This document shows positions 18,341 through 29,331 of a stretch of 64,000 nt of DNA, piece after piece (positions within the stretch are counted from its first letter, which is position 1; each line of letters begins with the position of its first letter). The DNA comes from Clostridium sp. 26_22 (lineage in GTDB: Bacteria; Bacillota; Clostridia; TANB77; CAG-508), in NCBI GenBank assembly GCA_001916005.1, contig MNRP01000045.1:21403-85402 (forward strand). Reading direction: 5' to 3'. A model generated the notes under the pieces. It did no database searches. It worked only from the letters and a program-made list of their open reading frames with translations, and was not told the origin of the DNA. A program made the position numbers and the translations under genes.

Positions 18341-19327
18341 ATGAAATTAGAACAAAACGAAAAACAATTATTATTTTCAGAAACAGTAGTACCAGATATA
18401 TTCTTTGCAGAATATTTACCTCAATTACCAGGTGATTACATGAAAATATATTTTTATATGGTATTTTTATCAAAATATAAAAAAGATATCAAAATAAATG
18501 ATATGTCTAAAAAACTATCTTTACCTTTAAAAACAATTAATGATGGATTGAAATTTTTAGAAGAAAATAAATTAATATTAAAAAAGACTACAGGCTATAT
18601 TATTATTGATTTACAAGAAGCAACTTTAAATAATTTATATAAACCCAATCTTACTCAATCAAAAGAAACTGTTGAACAAATTTCTAAAAATAAATCTAGA
18701 GCAAAAGCAATTGAACATATTAACAATATGTATTTTCAAGGAATTATGGGGCCATCATGGTATAATGATATTGATTTATGGTTTAGAAAATATAATTTTG
18801 ATGAGCAAGTTATGATTGCTTTATTTGATTATTGCTATAACCGTTCTGCATTACATAAAAATTATGTACAAGCAGTTGCTGAGGCTTGGGGAGCTAATAA
18901 AATTCAAACATGGAATGACTTAGATATATATGACCAAAAACAAGAAAAATTAAAGAAAATCAAAAATACAATTGCTAAAAAATTAGGAAAATATAATGGT
19001 TTAACACAATATGAAGAAGCATATATAGAAAATTGGGTTTTAGATTTTGGCTATGATATGAATATTATAGAAATAGCTTTAAAAAGAACAACTTTTAAAC
19101 AAAACCCAACTTTTGAATATATAAACAATATAATTACAGATTGGCATGAAAGAAGTTTAAAAACACCAGATGAAATTACTGCTTTTATTGAACAAAGAAA
19201 GAAACAATCAAAAGATTTAAAAGAAATGAAAGCACAAGTATCAAAAGCTAATTATGAACAAAGAAAATATAACAATTTAGACTTTTTATATGCAAATAAT
19301 ACTAATGATGATAATTCTAATAATTAA
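18341..19327 (+). CDS. dnaD: DnaD-family replication initiation protein
   Basis: 328 aa. A winged-helix-like N-terminal domain (~25-100; DYMKIYFYMVFLSKY, INDMSKKLSLPLKTINDGLKF) is followed by two DnaD-type helical domains (~125-190 and ~205-285; the second contains YEEAYIENWVLDFGYDMNII) and a basic C-terminal tail. DnaD helps load the replicative helicase at origins and restarting forks. It is 15 nt upstream of the helicase loader gene, a pairing seen in Clostridia. GATAGGAG precedes the ATG; TGTGATACAAT around 18278-18288 is a candidate -10. Confidence 0.88.
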   Translation: MKLEQNEKQLLFSETVVPDIFFAEYLPQLPGDYMKIYFYMVFLSKYKKDIKINDMSKKLSLPLKTINDGLKFLEENKLILKKTTGYIIIDLQEATLNNLYKPNLTQSKETVEQISKNKSRAKAIEHINNMYFQGIMGPSWYNDIDLWFRKYNFDEQVMIALFDYCYNRSALHKNYVQAVAEAWGANKIQTWNDLDIYDQKQEKLKKIKNTIAKKLGKYNGLTQYEEAYIENWVLDFGYDMNIIEIALKRTTFKQNPTFEYINNIITDWHERSLKTPDEITAFIEQRKKQSKDLKEMKAQVSKANYEQRKYNNLDFLYANNTNDDNSNN

Positions 19328-19342
19328 AAAAGGAGATAATTA

Positions 19343-20369
19343 ATGTCTAATGATATTTTAAATTCTTTATTAAAAGAATATGACCAAAAGAAATTAAAAG
19401 CTGAATTAGAATGTGATGAAAGAAAAAATAATTTATATCGTTTAATTCCTAGACTTCAAGAAATTGATAATGAATTAAACAGTTTTGCATTTAAAACAGC
19501 AAAAAATATATTAAATAATTCTTTACTTTCAGATAATTCAAATAATTCTTATACAGTTGAAAATTTAGAAGAAAAAATAAAAAATTTAAAAAAAGAAAAA
19601 GAAAAAATATTAAATGAAAATAATTTAACTTTGGATTATTTAAAACCTTTTTATGAATGTAAAATTTGTAATGATACAGGATATGTTTTAGATAATAATT
19701 ATAAAACAACAATGTGTAATTGTCTAAAACAAAAATTATTAAATATTTCTTTTAATAAATCAAATATTTATAATATTAAAAAAGAAAATTTTAATAATTT
19801 TAATGAATTAATTTTTTCTGATGAAGTTGATTTTGCAAAATATAAATTTAATATTTCTCCAAGAAAAAATATTACAAATATTAAAAATAAATGTATTGAA
19901 TTTATAGAAAATTTTGAAAATCCAGATTACAAAAATTTACTATTTGTTGGTTCAACAGGTTTACGGTAAGACTTTTATGTCAAATTGTATTGCCTCAGAA
20001 TTATTAAAAAAAGGAAAAACTGTTATTTATCAAACAGCTCCGGTATTACTTGAAACCGTAATAGATTACAAGATGAATAAACAAAAAAATCCTCAAGATA
20101 ATTTCTATAAATCTGTTTTAGAGGCCGATTTATTAATTATAGATGATCTTGGAACTGAAAGTTTAAATAGTATGAAATTAAGTGAATTATTTACAATTAT
20201 AAATACTAGAATTTTAAATTTAAATAATAAAATAACAAAAACAATTATTTCTACAAATTTAAATATTAATGAAATTTTTAATAATTATGAAGAAAGAATT
20301 GGTTCAAGAATTGCTGGTTATTATAATATTTATTATTTTTTCGGAGACGATTTAAGATTTAAAAAATAA
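19343..20369 (+). CDS. DnaC/DnaI-like helicase loader, +1 frameshift within Walker A
   Basis: Replicative helicase loader of 341 aa if one +1 shift is made. The N-terminal coiled region is followed by a zinc-binding C4 motif (CKICNDTGY ... TMCNC, ~110-132) and an AAA+ domain. Zero frame reads GSTGL then CGG and immediately TAA. Skipping the C at 19964 gives GSTGLGKTFMSN, a perfect Walker A, and the frame stays open to 20369 with Walker B (LLIIDDLGTES), the sensor segment TIISTNL and a typical end. A clean 134-codon downstream frame argues that the protein is made. Without the shift the product has no ATPase domain. Confidence 0.85.
19961..19968 (+). other. +1 frameshift site TTA-CGG-TA in the dnaC-like gene
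   Basis: Zero-frame codons are TTA, CGG, TAA. Dropping C19964 restores GGT (Gly) of the P-loop. Stop-adjacent layout recalls the prfB site, where a slow codon and a stop drive a +1 shift, but no Shine-Dalgarno-like stimulator is obvious upstream. Confidence 0.75.
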
Positions 20370-20471
20370 TTTATTTTATTATTTAAATTAATTAAAATAA
20401 TAATTTTATTTAATAAATATTAATTATAAAAAATGAAAAATAATAAATAATTAATTAATTTATAAAAAAAT

Positions 20472-20510
20472 AAAAATAGAAAATATAATTAAATATTTTC
20501 TATTTTTTTA
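20472..20510. terminator. Bidirectional terminator between dnaC-like and gyrA
   Basis: A 15-bp stem (20472-20486 with 20493-20507, 6-nt loop) between convergent genes. The rest of the 144-nt gap is A/T only, with no other feature. Confidence 0.8.
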
Positions 20511-20513
20511 TTT

Positions 20514-22973
20514 TTATTTTTCTTCTGGATTTTCCATATCTGGTGTTAATGTTTCTATACTTACAACTTTTCCCCCATCACTTGTTCTCATTAAAGTAAC
20601 ACCTTGTGTTGATCTTCCAAGAACACTAATATCTTTTACTTGAAGTCTTATAATTGTACCTGTATCTGTAATTAACATTACATCATCTTCTTCAGTTGCA
20701 ATTTTAACTCCAACTAATTTTCCTGTTTTTGGTGTGATTTTATAAGTAATAACTCCTTTTCCACCTCTTATTTGAACTCTATATTCATCTAATTCAGTTC
20801 TCTTACCAAATCCATTTTCAGTAATAGCAAGTAATGTAGCTTTTCCTCCAGCTATAACAGATTCCATTCCTATAACTTCATCTTCATCACTTAGTCTTAT
20901 TCCTATAACACCTTGTGCAACTCTTCCTATTGGTCTTACATCTTTTTCATCAAATGTTATACACATACCTTCTCTTGTAACAAGTACAACATTATCTTCT
21001 CCATCTGTAAGTCTTACAGTTATAAGTTCATCATCATCTTTAAGTGTTATACCTTGTAATCCTGTAGTTCTTGAAGAATTATATTCTGTTAATGCTGTTT
21101 TCTTAATTAAACCATTCTTTGTTGCCATTAACAAATATTTTCCTTCTGCAAAGTTCTGAATTGGTATAACTGCAGATATTTTTTCTCCTGGGTCTAAACT
21201 TAATAAATTAACTATTGCTGTTCCTTTAGCTGTTCTACCTGCTTCTGGAACTTCATAACCTTTTAATTTATATAATTTACCTTTATTTGAGAAGAATAAA
21301 ATTGTATCATGAGTAGAAGCTGTAAATATTTGTTTAACAAAATCTTCTTCTCTTGTTGCAATTCCAGTAATACCTTTTCCACCTCTTCTTTGGCTTCTAT
21401 ATGTATCTATAGGCATTCTTTTAATATAACCAAAGTGTGTTAAAGCAACTACTGTTTGTTCTTCTTTAATTAAATCTTCTGCAACGAATTCACCTTCTGC
21501 AGCAACAATTTTTGTTAATCTATCATCACCATATTTGTCTTTAATTTCTAATAACTCTTCTTTTATAATATCATATACTAAAGTTTCACTTGATAATATA
21601 TCTCTTAAGTGAGCTATTAATTTCATTAATTCATTGTATTCTTCTTCTATTTTCTCTCTTTGCAATCCAGATAATGTTTTTAATCTCATGTCCAAAATTG
21701 CTTGAGCTTGAATATCAGATAAACCAAATCTTTCCATTAATCTTTCTTTTGGATTATCATAAGATGAACGAATTATAGAAATTACTTCATCAATATTATC
21801 AAGAGCTATTTTTAATCCCTCTAATATGTGAGCTCTAGCTAATGCTTTATCTAATTCAAATTTTGTTCTTCTTAAGATTACTACTTTTCTATAATTAATA
21901 TAGCAATCTAAGCATTGTCTTAATGTTAATATTTTAGGTTCTCCATCAACTAATGCTAACATAATAGCACCAAAAGTTTCTTGAAGTTGAGTATGTTTAT
22001 ATAATTGATTTAATATAATTCTTGCATTTGCATCTCTTCTTAATTCAATTACAACTCTTGTCTTTTCTTTTCTATCAGATTCATCTCTAACTTCTGAAAT
22101 ACCTTCTATTTTCTTTTCTTTTACTAAGTCTGAAATAGTTTTAACTAATTTAGCTTTATTTACTTGATATGGTAAAGATGTTATAATAATTTTTTGTCTA
22201 TTACCACTCATTTCTTCTATTTCAGCTTCACCTCTCATTGTGATTTTTCCTCTACCTGTTGTGTAAGCTTCTTTAATTCCTTGTTTTCCTAATATTGTTG
22301 CACCTGTTGGGAAATCTGGTCCTTTTATAGTTTCCATTAATTCTTCTATTGTTATTTCTGGATTATCTATTACTTTTATAATTCCATCTATAACTTCAGA
22401 TAAGTTGTGTGGTGGTATATTAGTTGCCATACCTACGGCGATACCTGATGAACCATTTACTAATAATGCAGGTATTCTTGCAGGTAAAACTGTTGGTTCT
22501 TGTAATCTATCATCATAGTTTGGCATAAAATCAACAGTATTTTTTTCAATATCTGTTAACATTGATTCAGCAATTTTTGACATTCTTGCTTCTGTATACC
22601 TCATAGCTGCTGGGCTATCTCCATCTACAGATCCAAAGTTTCCATGTCCATCTACTAATGGATATCTCATTGTAAAGTCTTGTGCTAATCTTACCATTGC
22701 ATCATAAACTGAACTATCTCCGTGTGGATGGTATCTACCAAGAACAGAACCTACGGTATTCGCACATTTACGATATGGTTTATCTGATGTAATTCCGTCT
22801 TCATGCATAGCATATAAAATTCTTCTATGTACTGGTTTTAAACCATCTCTTGCATCTGGAAGTGCACGAGATACAATAACACTCATTGCATAATCAATAT
22901 ATGCTGTTCTCATTTCTTTGTCTATATCTCTTTCGATTATTTTTCCGTCTCTTCTTTGTGGTGTTTCTTCCAT
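20514..22973 (-). CDS. gyrA: DNA gyrase subunit A
   Basis: 819 aa, full length. The breakage-reunion domain includes the active-site Tyr in [11 protein letters not shown] and the region [14 protein letters not shown] with Ser and Asp at the usual quinolone-resistance positions, i.e. the susceptible form. The C-terminal beta-pinwheel carries the GyrA-box ([10 protein letters not shown]) near residue 540. GAGGGAG precedes the ATG. In most Clostridia gyrA directly follows gyrB; here they are separated by about 6.4 kb holding T4SS-1 genes and an RNA-like region. Confidence 0.98.
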   Translation of the reverse strand: MEETPQRRDGKIIERDIDKEMRTAYIDYAMSVIVSRALPDARDGLKPVHRRILYAMHEDGITSDKPYRKCANTVGSVLGRYHPHGDSSVYDAMVRLAQDFTMRYPLVDGHGNFGSVDGDSPAAMRYTEARMSKIAESMLTDIEKNTVDFMPNYDDRLQEPTVLPARIPALLVNGSSGIAVGMATNIPPHNLSEVIDGIIKVIDNPEITIEELMETIKGPDFPTGATILGKQGIKEAYTTGRGKITMRGEAEIEEMSGNRQKIIITSLPYQVNKAKLVKTISDLVKEKKIEGISEVRDESDRKEKTRVVIELRRDANARIILNQLYKHTQLQETFGAIMLALVDGEPKILTLRQCLDCYINYRKVVILRRTKFELDKALARAHILEGLKIALDNIDEVISIIRSSYDNPKERLMERFGLSDIQAQAILDMRLKTLSGLQREKIEEEYNELMKLIAHLRDILSSETLVYDIIKEELLEIKDKYGDDRLTKIVAAEGEFVAEDLIKEEQTVVALTHFGYIKRMPIDTYRSQRRGGKGITGIATREEDFVKQIFTASTHDTILFFSNKGKLYKLKGYEVPEAGRTAKGTAIVNLLSLDPGEKISAVIPIQNFAEGKYLLMATKNGLIKKTALTEYNSSRTTGLQGITLKDDDELITVRLTDGEDNVVLVTREGMCITFDEKDVRPIGRVAQGVIGIRLSDEDEVIGMESVIAGGKATLLAITENGFGKRTELDEYRVQIRGGKGVITYKITPKTGKLVGVKIATEEDDVMLITDTGTIIRLQVKDISVLGRSTQGVTLMRTSDGGKVVSIETLTPDMENPEEK

Positions 22974-23103
22974 TATTTCTCCCTCTTTTCATTGTTTTTT
23001 CTACATTTGTATTATACTAAACCACACTCAAATTTGCAAGTGATTTCGCCAAAAAAATGCTTTTTTTCTTAGGGATTTCTATTGTTTTTGTATTTTTATT
23101 TTT

Positions 23104-23373
23104 TTACTGATTTTGGCATAAAATTATTAAATTTATTCCATCTTTTAATCCTTGTTTATACATTTCTTCTTTTATAATTGCATTTTTTATATTATTGTTT
23201 TCTTCTATATTTTTTATTTGTTCTTCTATTTGTTTTTTTGTTTTTAAATCTTTAATTTCTATTTCATTTATTCTTGAAAATTTATTTTTATTTTCTTTTA
23301 TTTTTTTTATTATTTTTTCGTCCAGTTCTTCATATTTTGATTGATATATATTTTCTATTATATCTTTTTCCAA
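23104..23373 (-). CDS. Small helical protein of unknown function
   Basis: 89 aa from the TTG at 23373, which lies 8 nt after GGGAG; the in-frame GTG at 23382 overlaps that site. Very rich in Lys, Glu, Asn and Ile with predicted coiled helices and no membrane segment. The C-terminal YKQGLKDGINLI pattern resembles ends of small helical proteins found on mobile elements, but I cannot place it in a family. It follows the prepilin-like gene but is separated by a terminator. Confidence 0.6.
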   Translation of the reverse strand: MEKDIIENIYQSKYEELDEKIIKKIKENKNKFSRINEIEIKDLKTKKQIEEQIKNIEENNNIKNAIIKEEMYKQGLKDGINLIILCQNQ

Positions 23374-23481
23374 TTTTACCACTCCCTTTTTATTTTTCCT
23401 TTGTTTTTTGTTTTTTATTCATTTTAGCTTCATTTTATTGTTTTGTCAATATTTATTTTAAAGTAAAATTAAATATAAAAG

Positions 23482-23522
23482 AAAGCAAAATTATTAACAA
23501 TATCTAATAATTTTGCTTTTTA
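23482..23522 (-). terminator. Terminator after the prepilin-like gene
   Basis: A 15-bp perfect stem (23482-23496 with 23505-23519, 8-nt loop), downstream of the prepilin-like gene on the minus strand. Confidence 0.75.
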
Positions 23523-23599
23523 TTTAATAATTATTCTATACATAATTTTTATACTATTATAATTTAATTGTTTTGTATCTAATCTTTTATTTTTATCAT

Positions 23600-24196
23600 T
23601 TATTTTGAAAAATATGTTATATTTCCAATATATCTTGTATTGGATGACTGTCCTCTAAATTTAATTATTCCATCTTTAGTTATAACAAAATTTCCTCCAT
23701 ATGTGCCTTGTGCTAAATAACCCCATTCATCAATTTGAGGTATTAATTTATCATTTTTTAGAGTTCCTATTTCTGTCCAAACATCTGCCTGAACAGTTTG
23801 AGGAGTTTGAACAAACAAATGTATATTTACTATTTTTCCTTGTCTTTTTACTTCTCCTTCTAAGATTTTTATATTATTTTTTAATTCTATAACTTCTTCT
23901 AAATTTTCGTAATTTTCATATTCACTATTCTTTTTCAATGTTTCGTATTCTTCTCTGTCAATTGTTATATCTTCTCTATTCCCTGTTACAATAGTATTAA
24001 TCTTATTTTCATAATCAATTAATGTTTCATTTTCTGCATTTTGCGCATTTTCCATAGCATTTTTTGCCTGTTTTGCATTTTCAAACAATCCCGTTTGTGT
24101 TAATGCACTTATTGCCACTCCTGCTAAAATTAATAAAATAATTATTGTTACTATTAATGCCACTAATGTAATTCCATTATTTTTACTTTTTTTCAT
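23600..24196 (-). CDS. Prepilin-like protein with N-terminal cleavage/methylation motif
   Basis: 198 aa. The N-terminus KKSKNNG then ITLVALIVTIIILLILAG is a prepilin peptidase site with a hydrophobic assembly helix of the type common in Clostridia. The usual Glu at mature position 5 is not conserved. A coiled segment rich in Ala/Asn/Glu follows (~30-60), then a charged helical region and a small C-terminal beta-rich domain (~130-198; DVWTEIGTL, GYLAQGTYGGNFV). Likely exported and processed like a type IV pilin or pseudopilin. No prepilin peptidase or PilB-type ATPase is in the window. AAGGAG precedes the ATG. Confidence 0.75.
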   Translation of the reverse strand: MKKSKNNGITLVALIVTIIILLILAGVAISALTQTGLFENAKQAKNAMENAQNAENETLIDYENKINTIVTGNREDITIDREEYETLKKNSEYENYENLEEVIELKNNIKILEGEVKRQGKIVNIHLFVQTPQTVQADVWTEIGTLKNDKLIPQIDEWGYLAQGTYGGNFVITKDGIIKFRGQSSNTRYIGNITYFSK

Positions 24197-24340
24197 AATT
24201 TTTCTCCTTAGTTTTTATTATTATTTGTATTTTTTCCATTTTAATACTTATATTTTTTTGTTGTATTAAATTATTTTTACAAAATTATTTTATTATAACT
24301 TAATAATTATTTCAATACTTTTTATATATTTAGTATATTA

Positions 24341-25057
24341 TTATTTTAATTTTTCGGCTAGCTCTATCTCCTCTTGTGTTAAATTAAAATCTTTTCCATT
24401 ATTTTTTATTAGTGTATGTAAATTTTCTATTGTTTTTACATTATCTATTATTTTTTCAATTGGAGCTAAATTTTCTATTTCTTTTTCTATTTTATTATAT
24501 TCTTTTTCCATTCCATTAAAATCTTTATTTTTATAAAATTCTTTCCAATTATTAATATATTTTTCTGTATAATTTAAAGATTTAATTTGATTATTAAAAT
24601 TATTTTCTATATTTTTTTCTACATTATTTAATATTGAATTTTTTCCTTTTTTTATTGTATTTGCTATTGTTGGATTTATTAATCCTGCATTTTTTACTTT
24701 ATTTATTACATCATCTAATAAATATGAAACATTGTCTATAATACCTCCACTCTTTACAGCTTCTTGCATTTGAGATATATTATCAAACTTTCCTGTTACT
24801 ATTCCAATAGCACTTTTACCAACATTTATTGCATCATCTATACTCTTTTTTATTCCATCTTTTAATCCATATCTCATTAAATTATCTTTTAAATCTATTA
24901 TTTGTTCTTCTATATAATCTGGCAATAATGCTCTTATTCCAATATCAATTCCTGTATTAATTGTTTTTCCTAATGTAGTTTCTAAAAAATTATTTTGATC
25001 TTTTTCATTTACCAAATTATTTTTTAATTTTATTTCAGTTTCTAAAATATTTTCCAT
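24341..25057 (-). CDS. Unknown cytoplasmic helical protein in T4SS-1
   Basis: 238 aa, almost all predicted helix, with no signal peptide or membrane segment. Recognisable stretches are LLPDYIEEQIIDLKDNLM, SIDDAINVGKSAIGIVTG and a C-terminal NLTQEEIELAEKLK. No family recognised. It lies 24 nt downstream of the TadZ/MinD-like gene and upstream of the prepilin-like gene on the same strand, so it is probably part of the same transcription unit as virB4. AAGGAG precedes the ATG. It could be a scaffold or substrate of the secretion machine; that is a guess from position only. Confidence 0.7.
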   Translation of the reverse strand: MENILETEIKLKNNLVNEKDQNNFLETTLGKTINTGIDIGIRALLPDYIEEQIIDLKDNLMRYGLKDGIKKSIDDAINVGKSAIGIVTGKFDNISQMQEAVKSGGIIDNVSYLLDDVINKVKNAGLINPTIANTIKKGKNSILNNVEKNIENNFNNQIKSLNYTEKYINNWKEFYKNKDFNGMEKEYNKIEKEIENLAPIEKIIDNVKTIENLHTLIKNNGKDFNLTQEEIELAEKLK

Positions 25058-25081
25058 AATTAATTCTCCTTATTTTTTATT

Positions 25082-26264
25082 TCAAATTCTTATTATTTTT
25101 TTTACTATTTTCTCTGTTTCTTTTCTTAATCTTTTTTCTTCTAATAAAATATTATTTTCAAAATTACAATTAATTAATAAATTATAAATATCTGTGTATC
25201 TTATTTTTCCAATAATTTCTAAATTATTAAAAATATTTTTTATTATATTTTCATCAATAGAAAATTTATTATTTTTATTTATAATTATTTTTGTATTTTT
25301 TAAATTATTATTATAATTTTTTTCTATTATTTTTTTTAATTTATCTATTCCTAAAATATTATCTTCTAATATTAATAAATTTAAGTTTGAATTTTCTATT
25401 ATTTTTTTATTAATATTATTTTTATTATTGTCTGATAAAACTATAAAAATAAAATTATAATATTTTTCGATATTTTTTATTCTTTTTATTTTTATTAATT
25501 TATTATATGTTATTAAAGAAATATTTTTATTAATTATTATTTTATTTTTTAATATTATTTTTCTTCCTATTTTTTTATTTTCATATTTCAAATTTTGATT
25601 TTTTAAATTATTTACTATATTCTTTATTTTTTTTATATTATTTTTCTTTAATGTTTTAGAATTCTCTTTTTTGTTAAAAATTGTACTTAGCGTTTTGTGA
25701 CTTTTTGTATTTAAATCTATTATTAAAATTTTATTATTATATTTATTTAAATACAAGCTTAGCCTTAATGTTGTCATCTTTTTTCCTACGGCTGAGTCGC
25801 CATTGACATTTATTATAATATTTTGATTTTTATCATATTTTTCTATTTTCTCGTTAATTATGTCAATTCTATTTGTATAATTTTCTTCATATTCTTTTCC
25901 TAATATTTCTTCTCCATATAATATAAAATTTAAAAAACTTTCTATTTTTATTTCTTTTTCGTAATCAACTATTTTAATTTTTGATTTTATTTTTTCATCT
26001 TTAATTATTTTTTTTTCATTTATTATTGCATTTTTTTTATTTTCTTTTTTAATAAAAAATATTATTTCTATATTTTTATTTATTTTTTTTATTTTATTAA
26101 TTAATTCGTCATTTTTTATTTCACCAGGTAATTTTTCATCAATTAATATAAAATTAATTTCTTTATTATTTTCTAATATTTCTAAAATTCCTTCTTTATA
26201 TTGAATGTCTTTTCCTATTACTTCTATTTTTTCTTTTTTTAATTTTTCATTAATTATAGGATTA

Positions 26265-26290
<26 letters not shown>
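25082..26290 (-). CDS. TadZ/MinD-like ATPase with receiver-like N-terminal domain
   Basis: About 402 aa. The N-terminal ~110 residues resemble a degenerate receiver fold (FILIDEKLPGE, IEIIFFIKKEN), followed by a MinD/ParA-type ATPase. The deviant P-loop is GDSAVGKKMTT and the next conserved strand is ILIIDLNTKSHK. TadZ/CpaE proteins have this layout and position pilus machines. The composition is extremely Lys/Asn/Ile-rich. I choose the TTG at 26290, 9 nt after AAGGAG; an in-frame TTG at 26308 overlaps the ribosome-binding site. It overlaps the virB4 end by 26 nt, implying translational coupling. Confidence 0.7.
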
Positions 26291-28088
<1,798 letters not shown>

Positions 28089-28161
28089 TATTCCTCCTTT
28101 TTATATTTAATTTATTTTTTTATTTAATTAATTTTTATTTTAAATTTATTAATTAATAAAT

Positions 28162-28698
28162 TTAATTATTTTCAAAATATTTTCTAGTATTTAAAAAAGA
28201 ATAAAAAACATTAATAATATCATCTTTTTTATTTATTTCTATTACATCATTTCCACATCTAGATAAACATTCTTTTATTTTAAAATATTTTTCTTTTAAA
28301 TCATTTTCTATTATTTCCAATGTGTTAAAATATTCTTTTGATTTTTCTGTAGAAATTATTAAATAAAAATCTTTTGTTGATGATTTTTTTGAATTATTAA
28401 ATTTTTTAATAAATTGAATATAATCTTTTGATAAATCTTCTAAATTTGAATTTTCTTTTTCTTGGATATTTTTTTGAATATTTAAAATATTTTGAGTTAA
28501 ATCAACTTTATTACTTTGAATTAAAATTTGAATATTAAAGTTACAAGTTTTTAAAAATATTTTGTAGGAATTTAAAATTGTCTTTTTTTCTAAATCTGAT
28601 TTTAAATTATAATTAATTGGATTTATTTTTAATATTTTTATATATTTATTTTTATTGGTCTTTATAATTCCACTTTCATAAATCTGTACTTTTTTTAT
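28162..28698 (-). CDS. VirB4-partner N-domain protein, apparent AUA start
   Basis: 178 aa, hidden because it contains no ATG, GTG or TTG in frame for its first ~125 codons. The frame is closed by TGA at 28707-28705, leaving only GGA, AAA and ATA before the body. ATA at 28698 follows GGAGG (28712-28708) by 9 nt. The sequence begins KKVQIYESGIIKTNKN, then YIKILKINPINYNLKS. It resembles residues ~60-200 of the 409-aa gene before the other VirB4 (FMEFDKIEDN, MVIECQGINYDLMS), but lacks that protein's membrane anchor. It has the same position, directly upstream of virB4. Function probably in the VirB4 complex. Confidence 0.72.
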   Translation of the reverse strand: MKKVQIYESGIIKTNKNKYIKILKINPINYNLKSDLEKKTILNSYKIFLKTCNFNIQILIQSNKVDLTQNILNIQKNIQEKENSNLEDLSKDYIQFIKKFNNSKKSSTKDFYLIISTEKSKEYFNTLEIIENDLKEKYFKIKECLSRCGNDVIEINKKDDIINVFYSFLNTRKYFENN

Positions 28699-28839
28699 TT
28701 TTCCTCACCTCCAATTTTAAAATATTTTATACCGCATTTATTGGTTTGTCAAGAAAAACATTTTGACATTTTTCGACATTAAAATTTTTTTAAAAAATTT
28801 TTTATTTTTTTGTATATATTTTTTTTATTTACCCATAAT

Positions 28840-29331
28840 AAGATTGTAAGGTTGATAATAGTTGAGCAAAGAATAATAATAGATTACAACTTAGTTTATT
28901 ATTACTTGAGCAAAGATGTGTAATGGTGTTTTTAATATTATTACATGTCGGCGATAAGAATATATTATTTGTATGTAGGCTATTAATATATTTTAATTTT
29001 TAAATTTTATAATTTTTTATAATTTTTTATAATTTTATAATATTTTAAAATTTAAAATATTATATGGTCAAATTATAGGTACTATATTCGAGCTAAGATT
29101 ATTCTTTTATCTCTAAATGGTTATTATTAGTCCCTCGTTTTGGATGAATATAGTTATTTATGGTGGATTAATAGTCGAACGACTGATTAATATATTTGGT
29201 ATCGGGCTTATTTATATAGCAATATATATTAGGTTTAAATATTAGGTATATTAGTCTGAGTGTAGATTATTATCAGCTTTATAGATTAATGGCAGGTAAT
29301 TTATATAATTACCTGCCATTAAATTTTTATT
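28840..29331 (+). ncRNA. Candidate large structured RNA, about 480 nt
   Basis: Gene-free stretch upstream of the T4SS-1 minus operon and beyond the gyrB 3' end. The motif TTGAGCAAAGA occurs twice, 44 nt apart (28862, 28906). AGTTG/CAACT (28860, 28887) interleaves with AATAATAA/TTATTATT (28872, 28896), a pseudoknot. Further stems are 28915-28924 with 28940-28949, 29081-29089 with 29146-29154, and 29173-29176 with 29181-29184. A 16-bp terminator hairpin with a T-rich tail closes it on the plus strand. No ORF fits. It resembles large ornate RNAs (ROOL, GOLLD, OLE) in style, but I do not recognise any of them. Confidence 0.5.
29286..29331 (+). terminator. Terminator of the candidate RNA (and possibly of gyrB)
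   Basis: A perfect 16-bp stem (29286-29301 with 29307-29322, 5-nt loop) is followed by ATTTTTATT on the plus strand. The T-tract is weak on the minus strand, favouring a plus-strand transcript. Confidence 0.75.

Noticed and set aside
28840..29331. RNase P RNA, tmRNA or SRP RNA
   Set aside because: I could not find their conserved cores (for example the RNase P GAGGAAAGUC-type motif or a tmRNA Ala acceptor end).
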